The translations under genes were made by a program, and so were the position numbers. Of a stretch of DNA of 64,000 nucleotides, positions 16,865 through 26,001 are shown piece after piece (positions within the stretch are counted from its first letter, which is position 1; the number at the start of each line of letters is the position of its first letter). The notes under the pieces are model-generated. The model was not told the origin of the DNA and made no database searches. It saw only the letters and a program-made list of their open reading frames with translations. The stretch lies in NCBI GenBank assembly GCA_951812725.1, contig OX638330.1, positions 744,001-808,000 on the forward strand, read 5' to 3'. The stretch comes from an uncultured Caldilineaceae bacterium. GTDB taxonomy: Bacteria; Chloroflexota; Anaerolineae; Caldilineales; Caldilineaceae.

Positions 16865-17482
16865 GTGGGGGAACTGATACTGATTCTCGGTGGCGCGCGC
16901 AGTGGCAAGAGCGCCGAAGCTGTGCGGATGGCAAGAGCGTGCGGAAATGGCCATGTGCTATACGTGGCGACCGCCGAACCCGGCGATGATGAGATGCGGG
17001 TTCGCATAGAGAAACACAGGGCGGAACGGCCGACATGTTGGGACACGATGGAAGCGCCGCTCAACGTCGGGCAGGAGATATGTCTGCAGGCGGACGGAGT
17101 TACCACGATTGTCGTGGATTGCGTCACTCTGCTGGTATCAAATCTGGTGGTCGACAAGCCGGACCCCTATGACGATGCGGTGCAGAACAGCGTAGCTCAG
17201 GAGATTGATGCTATCGTGCAGGCGGCAAAGGAGTTGCCGAGCGCGAGCAAAATGATTATTGTTTCCAACGAGGTTGGTTACGGCCTGGCGCCGCTGACCG
17301 CCTTGGGGCGAGCCTTTCGCGACCTGGTGGGTCAGGCGAACCAGACTTTGGCCGCTGCAGCCGACAGGGTGGTTCTGATGGTAGCAGGACTTCCACTCAT
17401 ACTAAAGGGTGAGGATCCTGAGGATAGAGGCTCCCCGCGAATGGGCCCAGATGCCAACGCGGCCGTGATTGGAAATGAGTAG
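16865..17482 (+). CDS. cobU: adenosylcobinamide kinase / cobinamide-phosphate guanylyltransferase
   Basis: About 205 residues from a GTG with AAGGA nine bases upstream; a TTG at 16838 is less likely. The enzyme phosphorylates adenosylcobinamide and then transfers GMP. The P-loop GGARSGKSAEAVRMA is at residues about 8-22, VLYVATAEPGDDEMR carries the second motif, the HRAERP histidine that takes GMP follows, and VDCVTLLVSN and IVSNEVGYGLAP complete the family signature. Its stop overlaps the start of the permease gene, so cobU and the ABC genes are coupled. MITE copy B sits just upstream, so any promoter for this half of the island would lie in or beside it. Confidence 0.95.
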   Translation: MGELILILGGARSGKSAEAVRMARACGNGHVLYVATAEPGDDEMRVRIEKHRAERPTCWDTMEAPLNVGQEICLQADGVTTIVVDCVTLLVSNLVVDKPDPYDDAVQNSVAQEIDAIVQAAKELPSASKMIIVSNEVGYGLAPLTALGRAFRDLVGQANQTLAAAADRVVLMVAGLPLILKGEDPEDRGSPRMGPDANAAVIGNE

Positions 17483-18599
17483 AGACAACGTTTCTCTGGC
17501 AGCATCAGATAATGGCGTTCGCTCTTCGAAGAAGCCAGGTTTTGCTCTGGCGCCCGGGCTGCTACTGGCCGGGTTGGCGCTCGTCGCGCTGGCGGTCTTC
17601 CTGCTGAGCCTGGCGGTGGGGTCGGTACGCATCCCTATTGAAGAGATTGTGGCTGTACTGCTGGGCGGGGATGCCTCCAAGCCGGCCTGGGCGACAATTG
17701 TGCTGAAGTTTCGTCTGCCCAAGGCGTTGACGGCGATGCTGGCGGGCGCCGCGCTTTCGGTCAGCGGGCTGCAGATGCAAACCCTGTTTCGTAACCCGCT
17801 CGCCGGGCCGTTCGTGCTGGGCATCAGCTCCGGCGCGAGCCTGGGCGTGGCGCTGACCGTGCTGCTGGCCGGTGTAGCCGTGGGCCTGGGCGGCAGCACC
17901 ACGCTGCTGGCGGGGATCAGCCTGGCGGGCGATACCAGCCTGGCCCTGTCGGCGATAATCGGCTCCGGCCTGGTGCTGCTGCTTGTGATGACGGTGGCCC
18001 GGAAGGTGCAGAGCGGTATGACGCTGCTCATCCTGGGGCTGATGTTCGGGTATACGACGAGCGCGCTGGTGAGTGTGCTGATCTATTTCAGTGTGGTTGA
18101 GCGCATTCAGGCCTACATTTCCTGGACATTCGGCTCATTCGGGGGCGTCACCTGGCGGCAGCTACAGGTGATGGCGCCGGCGATTCTGGTGGGGCTGGCG
18201 GGCGGCCACCTGTTGATGAAGCCGCTGAATGCCCTGCTTCTGGGTGAGACATACGCCCTCTCGCTGGGTCTGAATGTGCGTCGGGTACGGCTGGGAATCA
18301 TCGGCTCGTCGGCGGTGCTGGCCGGCGTTGTGACCGCTTTCTGCGGGCCGATCGGCTTTCTGGGCATTGCCGTGCCCCATCTGTGCCGCAGTCTTCTGCA
18401 CACGTCGGATCACCGACTGCTGCTGCCAGCGGTCTCCTTCATGGGCGCGACGCTGGCGCTGGGCGCGGATATCGTTGCCGGGCTGCCGGGCAGTCAACTG
18501 ACGCTGCCATTGAATGCGGTGACCGCGCTGCTGGGCGCGCCGGTTGTAATCTGGGTGATCCTGCGGCAACGGAATTTGCGCGAAGCCTTTGCCGGCTAA
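17475..18599 (+). CDS. FecCD-type ABC permease for corrinoid import (BtuC-like)
   Basis: About 374 residues with roughly ten membrane helices. Family stretches are SVRIPIEEIVAVLLGG, LPKALTAMLAGAALSVSG, LQMQTLFRNPLAGPFVLGIS and GPIGFLGIAVPHLCR, plus a C-terminal LGADIVAG segment. FecCD permeases import iron-siderophores, haem or cobalamin; cobU in front and the cobalamin riboswitch upstream point to corrinoid. The start ATG overlaps the end of cobU; a TTG six bases earlier is possible. No second permease is present, so a homodimer is expected. Confidence 0.92.
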   Translation: MSRDNVSLAASDNGVRSSKKPGFALAPGLLLAGLALVALAVFLLSLAVGSVRIPIEEIVAVLLGGDASKPAWATIVLKFRLPKALTAMLAGAALSVSGLQMQTLFRNPLAGPFVLGISSGASLGVALTVLLAGVAVGLGGSTTLLAGISLAGDTSLALSAIIGSGLVLLLVMTVARKVQSGMTLLILGLMFGYTTSALVSVLIYFSVVERIQAYISWTFGSFGGVTWRQLQVMAPAILVGLAGGHLLMKPLNALLLGETYALSLGLNVRRVRLGIIGSSAVLAGVVTAFCGPIGFLGIAVPHLCRSLLHTSDHRLLLPAVSFMGATLALGADIVAGLPGSQLTLPLNAVTALLGAPVVIWVILRQRNLREAFAG

Positions 18600-18612
18600 C
18601 AGAGGTAGACGG

Positions 18613-19686
18613 ATGAAGGGTGGGACTGTACTGCAAACCGATGCTCTCTCGATAGGCTATCGCCGCGCCCGTAGAGGAGACCTTGTCATCGCCAGCGATC
18701 TTGATTTTTCGCTGCGGGCGGGGGAACTGGTCTGTCTGCTGGGACCTAACGGCGCCGGAAAGTCGACGCTGATGCGCACGTTAGCCCGGCTGCAGCCTTC
18801 TCTTTCCGGCCAGATCTGGCTGGATGACCGGCCGCTCGACGACCTGCGGCCCGGCCAGTTGGCACGCCGCCTGAGTATTGTGCTGACTGAGCGTGTGGAC
18901 GTGGGCGCGATGTCGGGGTACGGACTGGTAGGCCTGGGACGCCATCCCTACACCGGCTGGACCGGGACGTTGAACGAGCAGGACGAGCGCATTGTGCAGT
19001 GGGCGCTGCAGGCCGTTCGGGCCCAGGATCTGGCTGACCGGCTAATTGTCGAGATGAGCGACGGCGAACGACAGAAGGTCTTTATTGCGCGCGCGCTGGC
19101 GCAGCAGCCGAGGGTGATGCTGCTGGACGAGCCGACTGCGTTTCTCGACTTGCCGCGGCGGGTGGAAGTAATGGATCTGTTGCGGCGGCTGGCAAACGAG
19201 AACAGCCAGGCGATCCTGCTTTCCACGCATGATTTGGATCTGGCCTTGCGCAACGCGGACCGTTTATGGCTGTTGTCGGCGGAGGGCGAACTCTTCGACG
19301 GCGCGCCTGAGGATCTGATCCTTAACGGCGCGTTTGAACGCGTATTTTCCGCCGAGGGCGTGACATTCGACCGCGAACACGGTTCCTTTCACACACGGCA
19401 GGAGACCTGTGGGCGACTGCTCCTGCACGGTGATGGGGTTGCGGCCTTTTGGGCGCGACGCGCGCTGGAGCGTATTGGCTATGCGGTGGAGAAAGAGGTA
19501 GAAATAGAAAGTCCGGCCGGCCAGGATTCTGTTCTCGGCGCCATATCAGTTCATATGCAGGTCGGCGGACCGGTTTACAGATTGGACATTGCGGGACGAA
19601 TGGATTCATTTGCTACGTTGGACGCGTTGACAACATACCTGCGCCAGGGTGGCGCCGGAGGAGAATCTGATGCCAAGGTTGACTAA
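18613..19686 (+). CDS. ABC importer ATPase with C-terminal extension (BtuD/FecE-like)
   Basis: About 357 residues. Walker [10 protein letters not shown] (about 44-52), the FecE-type [13 protein letters not shown], signature MSDGERQKV (about 149-157; SDGE replaces SGGQ), Walker [13 protein letters not shown] and the switch His in STHDLDL are all present. The family norm is about 250-260 residues; here about 100 further residues (from [12 protein letters not shown] onwards) form an extra alpha/beta domain ending in [10 protein letters not shown]. It energises the FecCD permease. The last bases overlap the adenosyltransferase start by 17 bases. Confidence 0.92.
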   Translation: MKGGTVLQTDALSIGYRRARRGDLVIASDLDFSLRAGELVCLLGPNGAGKSTLMRTLARLQPSLSGQIWLDDRPLDDLRPGQLARRLSIVLTERVDVGAMSGYGLVGLGRHPYTGWTGTLNEQDERIVQWALQAVRAQDLADRLIVEMSDGERQKVFIARALAQQPRVMLLDEPTAFLDLPRRVEVMDLLRRLANENSQAILLSTHDLDLALRNADRLWLLSAEGELFDGAPEDLILNGAFERVFSAEGVTFDREHGSFHTRQETCGRLLLHGDGVAAFWARRALERIGYAVEKEVEIESPAGQDSVLGAISVHMQVGGPVYRLDIAGRMDSFATLDALTTYLRQGGAGGESDAKVD

Positions 19687-20233
19687 AATCTATACGCGCG
19701 GCGGTGACGGCGGCACCACCTCTCTAGGGGGCGGGCAACGCGTCGCCAAGGACTCACTGCGCGTGCAGGTTTACGGGACGGTCGACGAGTTGAACTCGCA
19801 GATAGGGGTGGCGCTGGCCAGCGGCCTGAGTGACCGTCTGCAGCGCACGTTGGGCGAGATTCAGAATGAACTATTCCACTTGGGTTCGGATCTGTGTTTT
19901 CTGGAAGAGGATAAAGAGAGCTACACGCCCCCACAGATCGAGCAACGACATGTAGATCGTCTGGAGGCGTTGATCGACGAACTGACGCCTATTGTCGGCG
20001 TTCTGGAGAACTTCATTCTGCCGGGGGGCTCGCTGGGTGCATCTCACCTCCACGTTGCACGCACTGTGTGCCGGCGGGCCGAGCGGGAGGCAACGTCGCT
20101 GGCGAACCAGGAGAAAATCAGTCCGCAGGTGATACGCTACCTGAATCGTCTGTCGGACGCTTTGTTCGTCATGTCCCGTTTCGAGAATTTGCGACAAGGC
20201 GTAGCCGAGCCGCTGTGGAACCCGGCGGCCTGA
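19670..20233 (+). CDS. PduO-type cob(I)alamin adenosyltransferase
   Basis: About 187 residues from an ATG with GGAGGAG upstream. It adds the 5-prime-deoxyadenosyl group from ATP to reduced corrinoid. The ATP loop [36 protein letters not shown], the helix [25 protein letters not shown] and the C-terminal [14 protein letters not shown] are the family landmarks. With the importer, cobU and cobS, it completes a cobinamide-salvage route from uptake through adenosylation to nucleotide loop attachment. It is the last clear gene of the operon before repeats. Confidence 0.95.
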   Translation: MPRLTKIYTRGGDGGTTSLGGGQRVAKDSLRVQVYGTVDELNSQIGVALASGLSDRLQRTLGEIQNELFHLGSDLCFLEEDKESYTPPQIEQRHVDRLEALIDELTPIVGVLENFILPGGSLGASHLHVARTVCRRAEREATSLANQEKISPQVIRYLNRLSDALFVMSRFENLRQGVAEPLWNPAA

Positions 20234-20267
20234 GGGAGAGCGGGGCTGCCGCGACTGAGGCGGAACG

Positions 20268-20335
20268 GCAGTTTTTAGTAGTCAGTTTTTTGTTTTTAGT
20301 GGAACACCAGTCGTCCGTGGAACATCGGTGATTAG
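20268..20335. repeat. dispersed repeat R2, copy 3 (partial)
   Basis: GCAGTTTTTAGTAGTCAGTT, TTTAGTGGAACACCAGTCGT and GGTGATTAG in the same order as the copies inside MITE B. A further fragment (TAGTCAGTTCTTAGTTTTCAG) abuts MITE copy C at 20613-20632. Confidence 0.7.
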
Positions 20336-20399
20336 GTTCTGTTGACATTTTTGGGAAGGCTGTTCAGATTTCAACAAGAACGTAAAGCCTGCAGGCCTG

Positions 20400-20603
20400 T
20401 TAGGGATGTTTCTCGCTTGACTGTTGAAGTAGACAAAACCAATTGATCCGCGAAGTTACGCGAAGGGTCGCGAAGAGCACCTTTTTTGTCCGCGGAGGAC
20501 GCGGAGAACACCAAAGTGGTATTGGATTTTCTTTAAGCAGCTGCCCGCCCTTCGACGATCAGCCGCAATTTGCACCTGGAATTCGTTGTTCAGACAAACG
20601 TCA
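20400..20603. repeat. dispersed repeat R3, copy 2
   Basis: Shares the ordered words with 11470-11634 and is fuller here: CGCGAAGTTACGCGAAGGGT, then GCGGAGGACGCGGAGAACAC, ending GACAAACGTCAACG. Short direct repeats of CGCGAAG lie inside. It is non-coding as far as I can see. Confidence 0.6.
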
Positions 20604-20632
20604 ACGAACCCTAGTCAGTTCTTAGTTTTCAG

Positions 20633-20918
20633 GTAACTACTAAGCCACAGTAGTTGACCAGCCGGTCATTCTTGGAACCATTCGGGCTCTTGGTGACGCA
20701 ACTGGTGTACAGCGGCCGCCATGCTCGCCAGCCGACACGATGCGAAGAAGGCACACGGTGGGTGAGGCATGTTTTTGTAGGGGGGCGTTGCGGGGGCGCA
20801 GCCCCTGCACAAGGGAGGGCGCTTGCGCCCGACCGCCCATATGACAATCATGAGGAGAGAACGAACACGTTTGCTCGCCTCGGTGAGGGTTGCGAATCTG
20901 TTGCGGCTGCGTAGTTAC
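20633..20918. mobile_element. IS66-like MITE, copy C
   Basis: 286 bp between GTAACTAC and GTAGTTAC, with a 14-bp inverted repeat (two mismatches). The left half differs from copies A, B and D but matches copy E (GCGAAGAAGGCACACGG). Hairpin 2 is GGGCGC-TT-GCGCCC (20817-20830). No matching 8-bp flanks are visible (GTTTTCAG against ACTAATGC), so this copy may have been inserted into repeat R2 and later rearranged. It ends 40 bases before the ferredoxin start. Confidence 0.75.
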
Positions 20919-20958
20919 ACTAATGCGAAGTTACACTGAGAGGAAGAAGGAGAGTGTT

Positions 20959-21309
20959 GTGGATGTTCCGGAGATGGCGCCTTATGCACGCCATGTTTTT
21001 ATATGTTCAGGGCCGTTCTGTGACCCAGATGGCAAGGCGGGGCAACTTTACGCGCGTCTGGCCGGCAAATTGGGCGAACTGGGTGAATACGACAACGCCC
21101 AGCGCGTAAAGCGGGGGACGACACCCTGTCTGGGCGTTTGCCACAGCGGTCCTGTGCTTGTCGTCTACCCTGATGGGATCTGGTACTGCCATGTCGATGA
21201 AGCCTTGTTGGACAGGATCGTAGAGGAGCATCTGCGCAATGGCAGGCCGGTCGAGGATGCGGTCTACCATCGTCTCAGTGACAATGTCTATTCGAGCGAT
21301 GTCAAATAG
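20959..21309 (+). CDS. thioredoxin-like [2Fe-2S] ferredoxin domain protein
   Basis: About 116 residues from a GTG with AAGGAG upstream. [17 protein letters not shown] near the N terminus and [23 protein letters not shown] later give the four cysteines of the shallow thioredoxin-like 2Fe-2S ferredoxins, followed by the usual [10 protein letters not shown] tail. It would serve as a cytoplasmic electron carrier. Similar ferredoxins occur in cobalamin gene clusters, and this one directly follows the corrinoid operon on the same strand, so a link to corrinoid reduction is possible but not shown. It is separated from the operon by repeats. Its 3-prime end overlaps the convergent cytochrome gene by about 22 bases. 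Confidence 0.85.
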   Translation: MDVPEMAPYARHVFICSGPFCDPDGKAGQLYARLAGKLGELGEYDNAQRVKRGTTPCLGVCHSGPVLVVYPDGIWYCHVDEALLDRIVEEHLRNGRPVEDAVYHRLSDNVYSSDVK

Positions 21310-21776
21310 GCGTAGACTGCGCTGAGTCCATCGGGGCTGATCTTGGTAGAGCCGAACAGGTGATCGGGCCCGAGTTCGCCGCCAGTGCGAATCAGATCTT
21401 CGAATTCGTCTTCGCTCATGGTCAGACCAACCAGCGACGACGCCTGATCGGTGCCCGCGGCGCCCTCGCCGTGGCACTCGGCGCAGCGATTGCCGTATAC
21501 GAACGCCCCCGAAGCAATGTCGGGCGCCTCCTCCTCCTGTTCATCGTCCTCCTGCTGATCCGTTTCGCTGGCTTGCTTGAGATCTGTGACCGGTGTCGGC
21601 TGGTCAAAGCGGGCCGCCGGCATAGTCGGCACTGCGCTGGTTTCGCTGGCAGCGGGCGCTTCCTCGCTGGAACCGTTCTGCTCATCACCGGGTCCGCATC
21701 CCGCCACCAGAGTAAGCAGCAAAAGGAGGACAGCTGCGATCGGTACAATGCGTATAGCGAATCGTGTAATGTTCAT
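21288..21776 (-). CDS. small cytochrome c lipoprotein
   Basis: About 162 residues. The N terminus is a lipoprotein signal ([15 protein letters not shown], lipid Cys about 27). A long acidic linker ([15 protein letters not shown]) leads to a single c-type haem domain with [19 protein letters not shown] (CxxCH) and a C-terminal [12 protein letters not shown] helix. The likely axial Met is in LTMSEDEF or nearby. It would carry electrons on the outer face of the membrane. The start at the second Met is chosen because the lipoprotein signal follows directly. The redox partner is unknown; the PQQ-type dehydrogenases 5 kb away are possible donors. Confidence 0.85.
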   Translation of the reverse strand: MNITRFAIRIVPIAAVLLLLLTLVAGCGPGDEQNGSSEEAPAASETSAVPTMPAARFDQPTPVTDLKQASETDQQEDDEQEEEAPDIASGAFVYGNRCAECHGEGAAGTDQASSLVGLTMSEDEFEDLIRTGGELGPDHLFGSTKISPDGLSAVYAYLTSLE

Positions 21777-21891
21777 TTTCCCCTGTACCATTTCCCCGAC
21801 TCTCTTGCTCGCTCTTTAATGCAGGTTCATCGCACTCGGTCGCCTGCTGCCAGGGGGGACGCAAAAAGCAGCCGGCCGTCCATCAAACGTC

Positions 21892-22794
21892 CTACTCGAT
21901 CATCTTTGGGTCCAGCGCGTCCCGCAGGCCGTCGCCGACAAATGAGAAGCCGAGCATCGCCAGCGCTACGGCGATGGTGGGAAAGAGGGCCAGATGCCAG
22001 TAGACGCGTACATATGCGTTGCTGACGCCGACCATTTTCCCCCAACTTGGGATGGGATCGTTTATGCCGATGCCGAGAAAGCTCAGGCCGGCCTCGCCGA
22101 AAATCGCCGCGGGGATGCCGAAACTGATAGCTACCAGGATAGGTGTCAGGGCATTCGGGAGCAGATGGCGCAAAATGATCCGATTCCTGCTCACCCCCGT
22201 GCAACGGGCGGCCTCGACGTATTCCTTCTCCCGCAGCGAAAGTATCTGACCGCGCGTCAGGCGGGCGATGCCGATCCAACTGGTGATGCTCAGGGCGAAT
22301 ATTACCTTTGTAAGGCCGCCTCCCCAAACGGAAATAATCAGAATGGAGAACATCAGACCGGGGAAGGCGGTCATTATGTCGATGAAGCGGGAGATGACAA
22401 AATCGGTTCGGCCTCCCACGTATCCGGCCAGGCTACCCAGCGGTACTCCGATTGAGAAAGCGACTATCTGCACAGCGATGCCGACAGTCATGGAGGTGCG
22501 GGCGCCGTAAATGAGACGGCTCAGGTAGTCGCGGCCCACTTCGTCGGTGCCAAGCGGGTGGCCGGGCAGATCAAAGGGGAAGCGAAGCACGCGATCGAAA
22601 TAGACTCTGTCGTATGGATAGGGGGCGACCAGGTCGGCGAAAACTGCCAAAAACAGAAAGATGAGAACGATTGTCAGGCCGAAAACGGCCAGCCGGTTGC
22701 GCAGGAAGCGTCGGGCTGCGTCTTGCCACAGTGTTCGGTGGCGGTCCCCACCAGGGGGTGCTACGTCCAGGGGTGTCGCGGCCGTGGCGGTCAC
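21892..22794 (-). CDS. peptide/nickel-type ABC permease, DppC-like
   Basis: About 300 residues from a GTG that overlaps the DppB-like stop by one base, with GAGGGAGG upstream. The protein has an N-terminal membrane helix, then LGTDEVGRDYLSRLIYGART, five core helices, the EAA loop EYVEAARCTGVSRNRIILRHLLPN and SFLGIGINDPIPSWGKM, all typical of DppC/OppC. It forms the import channel with the upstream DppB-like protein and takes substrate from the upstream lipoprotein. No ATPase genes follow in the window, so they must be elsewhere. Confidence 0.93.
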   Translation of the reverse strand: MTATAATPLDVAPPGGDRHRTLWQDAARRFLRNRLAVFGLTIVLIFLFLAVFADLVAPYPYDRVYFDRVLRFPFDLPGHPLGTDEVGRDYLSRLIYGARTSMTVGIAVQIVAFSIGVPLGSLAGYVGGRTDFVISRFIDIMTAFPGLMFSILIISVWGGGLTKVIFALSITSWIGIARLTRGQILSLREKEYVEAARCTGVSRNRIILRHLLPNALTPILVAISFGIPAAIFGEAGLSFLGIGINDPIPSWGKMVGVSNAYVRVYWHLALFPTIAVALAMLGFSFVGDGLRDALDPKMIE

Positions 22795-23765
22795 TACACG
22801 CCTCCCTCTGCGCCCAATCGCACGCGTGGGTCGATCCAGGTATAGACGATATCGGTGAACAGGTAGGTCAGACTCCACAAAAAGGCGATGAGCAGAAAGA
22901 GGGCCATGATCATGGGATAATCACGATTAAAGATACTGGTAACGAAGAATTTGCCGAGGCCGTTAATGCGGAAGACCGCTTCGATGAAGATGCTGCCTGT
23001 CAGCAGGTTGGGAATGATTACGCCAAGGGCGGTAACCATCGGAATCAGCGCGTTGCGCAGGATATGTCGAAACATTATGGCCTGTTCGCCTAATCCTTTG
23101 GCTTGGGCTGTGCGTGTAAAGTCCTGACGCATGACATCCACCACGCTGGAGCGGGTGTAGCGGGCAATGATGGCCAGCGGGCCGAGCGCGTAGGCGACGA
23201 CGGGCAAGATCCAGTCGGTACAGATGTAGGAACTGCCAATCAGACAGGTTTCGGAAGCATTCCATCCGCCCATAGGGAGCCATTTGAGTCGCACGGCAAA
23301 AAAGAGTATCAGCCACATCGCCACCACAAAGCTAGGTACGGTGATCCCCAGCATGGCGACAAAGGTCGTAACGTTGTCGACCCAGGAATTCTGGTGATAG
23401 GCGGCATAGATCCCCAAGGTGATTCCCAGGCCGAATGCCAGCGTTACGGTCATCAGGCCCACCTGCGCGGTCACCTTCCAGCTTTTTGCAATCAGAGCGG
23501 TCACGGTGGTGGTCGGCTGTTGGAAGGGGATGCCGAAATCAAAGTGCAGGACTGCATTCTTCATGTAGTTCAGGTATTGAATATAGATCGGTTTGTCGAG
23601 GCCGTACTTGCGCAGGATGTTCTCTTTGGCAGCCGGAGGAAGGGGGGCTTTAGTTTCGTCAAAGGGGCCGCCCGGCACCTGGTGCATGAGGAAGAAGGTG
23701 ACAACGGAGACTATAAACAGGACGAGAATCAACGAGAGAATCCGTCCCAAAATGTATCGTGCCAT
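22794..23765 (-). CDS. peptide/nickel-type ABC permease, DppB-like
   Basis: About 323 residues starting [13 protein letters not shown], the normal DppB N terminus. It shows [29 protein letters not shown], six membrane helices and the EAA loop [29 protein letters not shown]. It contains a cysteine-bearing extracytoplasmic loop ([16 protein letters not shown]) that is longer than usual. It pairs with the DppC-like gene downstream. Confidence 0.93.
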   Translation of the reverse strand: MARYILGRILSLILVLFIVSVVTFFLMHQVPGGPFDETKAPLPPAAKENILRKYGLDKPIYIQYLNYMKNAVLHFDFGIPFQQPTTTVTALIAKSWKVTAQVGLMTVTLAFGLGITLGIYAAYHQNSWVDNVTTFVAMLGITVPSFVVAMWLILFFAVRLKWLPMGGWNASETCLIGSSYICTDWILPVVAYALGPLAIIARYTRSSVVDVMRQDFTRTAQAKGLGEQAIMFRHILRNALIPMVTALGVIIPNLLTGSIFIEAVFRINGLGKFFVTSIFNRDYPMIMALFLLIAFLWSLTYLFTDIVYTWIDPRVRLGAEGGV

Positions 23766-23865
23766 GGAGTTGCCTGGGTACTTGATACGGGGACGGGAGG
23801 CCGACAACGCGGCCTCCCGTTCCGTTCAATCGCATATTGCTTGTCGAGGACATGCAGGCGAAACG

Positions 23866-25638
23866 CTACTCGGTTATATAGATAAGCGAGATGTCCTGAT
23901 CATTGCCCCAGTGCCAGCCGGTAATGCCCTGGGAGTCGGGGTCGCGGACAGTGCCCTGCACCCACGACTGCATCAGGTCACCAGCCCATCGATGGGCAAT
24001 GAAGATCCCGCCGACGTCATCTACCAGAACGCGTTCGGCATCGCGGAACATCGCGTCGCGGAGCTCCGGGTTGCCAACCATGCCGGCGGCCTCGGTGACC
24101 AGGGCGTCAAACTCATCGTTTTTCCAGGAGTGCCGGCCGCCTGATTTCCAGACGTTGCCCAACAGGTTGGCCGGGTCGAGGAAGTCCATGCCGTAGTCAA
24201 CGGCGCCGAATGTCAGTTCGGTGGGCTTGGCATTCAGTGCATCCATGTAGACTTTGCGGTCTACGTTGGAGATTTCGAGGTTGATGTTCAGGCACTGGGT
24301 GATGGAGGCGGCAACAGCTTGATAGACGGCGGACATGGCCGGCGCCTCGCCGCGCAGCATCATTACCAGATCGGGGAATCCTTCACCGCCAGCATAGCCG
24401 GCTGCGGCCAAATGCTCGTTGGCAAGGTCGCAATCGTAGTTCTGATACTCTCGCAGATTGCCCTCGGTGTCAGAAGACGGGTAACCCGGCATCAGCATCG
24501 AGTAGGCGGGCATTGCTTTGATTTCGCCATAGACGCTGGCGACAATGCTTTCGCGATCCACCGCATGGGCGAACGCTTTGCGAACGTCCAGGTCGCTGAA
24601 GGGTTCGGTGTAGGTGTCGAACAGCAGGTAGTCGGTGCGGAAATCACCGAAATGGCGCAGGTAGTTGCTGGCCATAGTCTCGTCGCGCAGGATCAGTTCA
24701 AAGTCAGCCGGTGTCAGCGCGCCGTAGGGCACCTTGTCGATGTCGCCATTCTGGTAGGCGGCGAAGAAGGTGCTCGGATCCATGAAAACGCATTCGACGC
24801 GTTTCAACAGTGGCGGGCGGAACCCGTTATAGGTCGGGTTGGCTTCGACGACGATCTTGTTGCCAGGATCGAATTCGACCAGAACGAAGGGGCCTGAGGA
24901 AACGGAGGTTTCCAGGCTGCTGTTGTAGTAGGGGCCGTGCTCTTCCAGGGCCTTCTTCTGCAGGGTGAACGCGAACTTCATCACACCGGGCAGTGGCGGG
25001 AAGACATCCTCGGTCTCGACTTCGAGGGTCAGGTCATCGACTGCGCGCACGCCCAGTTCTTCGGGCGGCAGCTCGCCGGCGATGATCTTGCTCCAGTTCT
25101 TGATGCCGCCATCGGCCAGGAAGCTGTAGAACCAGGAGAAGTCCCAGCCGTGCTCCGGCGTAGCGGTCAGTCGGAAGGTGGCCTCGTAGTCATAGGCGGT
25201 CAGGGGGGTGCCATCGCTCCAGACCTGGCCCGGACGCAGATTGAAAGTCCAGACCTTGCCGTCTTCTGAGACGTCCCAGCTTTCGGCGGCCCCGGGGATC
25301 ACATTGAAGTCCTTATCCAGAGAGACGAGCGTGTCCTGGAAATGATCGGCAAGACAGTACCGGTTGTAGACCGCTACTGAGAAGTCGAAGGTGGAGGCGC
25401 TCTGATTTATGTCAGCGGCCACCCGGTAGACCTGCTCGTCATAGGGTTTGGCGTCGGCAGGCAATTCGGTACCGTATACGGTGACGTTGCCGGAATCATC
25501 CATTGCTTCCGATGATGCCGGCTCCTGGGCTGCTGGCGCGGCTGCCGGAACGCAGGCCTGCAGGAGCAAACCCAGCAGAAGAAGGACAGGAAGTCCATAA
25601 GCGAACCAACGCGATCGGCGTACAGTTTGTTTCGTCAT
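23866..25638 (-). CDS. peptide-type ABC substrate-binding lipoprotein (SBP family 5)
   Basis: About 590 residues from an ATG with AAAGGAG upstream. Signal and lipobox are LLLGLLLQACVPAAA. Family 5 features include the entry domain ESWDVSEDGKVWTFNLRPGQVWSDGTPLTA and, later, DLDVRKAFAHAVDRESIVASVYG. It collects oligopeptides or other polar solutes for the two permeases that follow in the operon. The specific ligand cannot be read. A gap of about 100 bases separates it from the dppB-like gene. Confidence 0.93.
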   Translation of the reverse strand: MTKQTVRRSRWFAYGLPVLLLLGLLLQACVPAAAPAAQEPASSEAMDDSGNVTVYGTELPADAKPYDEQVYRVAADINQSASTFDFSVAVYNRYCLADHFQDTLVSLDKDFNVIPGAAESWDVSEDGKVWTFNLRPGQVWSDGTPLTAYDYEATFRLTATPEHGWDFSWFYSFLADGGIKNWSKIIAGELPPEELGVRAVDDLTLEVETEDVFPPLPGVMKFAFTLQKKALEEHGPYYNSSLETSVSSGPFVLVEFDPGNKIVVEANPTYNGFRPPLLKRVECVFMDPSTFFAAYQNGDIDKVPYGALTPADFELILRDETMASNYLRHFGDFRTDYLLFDTYTEPFSDLDVRKAFAHAVDRESIVASVYGEIKAMPAYSMLMPGYPSSDTEGNLREYQNYDCDLANEHLAAAGYAGGEGFPDLVMMLRGEAPAMSAVYQAVAASITQCLNINLEISNVDRKVYMDALNAKPTELTFGAVDYGMDFLDPANLLGNVWKSGGRHSWKNDEFDALVTEAAGMVGNPELRDAMFRDAERVLVDDVGGIFIAHRWAGDLMQSWVQGTVRDPDSQGITGWHWGNDQDISLIYITE

Positions 25639-25852
25639 TGATGTCTCCTTTGTCTCTAGTGAAAATGGAAAGGGCCAAGAGTCAACGGGCAGCAAGTTTC
25701 TGCACAAAAACGTCTCGGCGATACCTTGCCACTCTGAATGGAACAAATAGGGGGTAATTCTGGAACGATCTCGCACGATAGTCTAAGCTAGTGTGGCGAT
25801 GACAACAAATTCTTAGAGGTACGTGCGCGTTCTACATCGAAGACAAGCAAGA

Positions 25853-25911
25853 ACCGGGCCACCCACGCTGCCTATTGCACTTGGCAGAACGTTGCCTCCG
25901 GGTGGCCCGGT
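25853..25911 (-). terminator. hairpin downstream of the SDR gene
   Basis: ACCGGGCCACCC (25853-25864) and GGGTGGCCCGGT (25900-25911) are perfect 12-bp inverted repeats; an inner CTGCC/GGCAG pair lies in the loop. It sits 90 bases beyond the SDR stop. A short TTCTTGCTTG tract follows in the minus direction, so termination is likely but not strong. The rest of the 25639-26001 gap holds nothing else that I recognise. Confidence 0.6.
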
Positions 25912-26001
25912 CGTTGATAATTGTACTGTTTACGTCAGGCACGAAGTTCCTGGCGCCGCGTCAACGAGACCGGGCGCCGGCAACAGTAATGCCTGCAGGC
26001 G

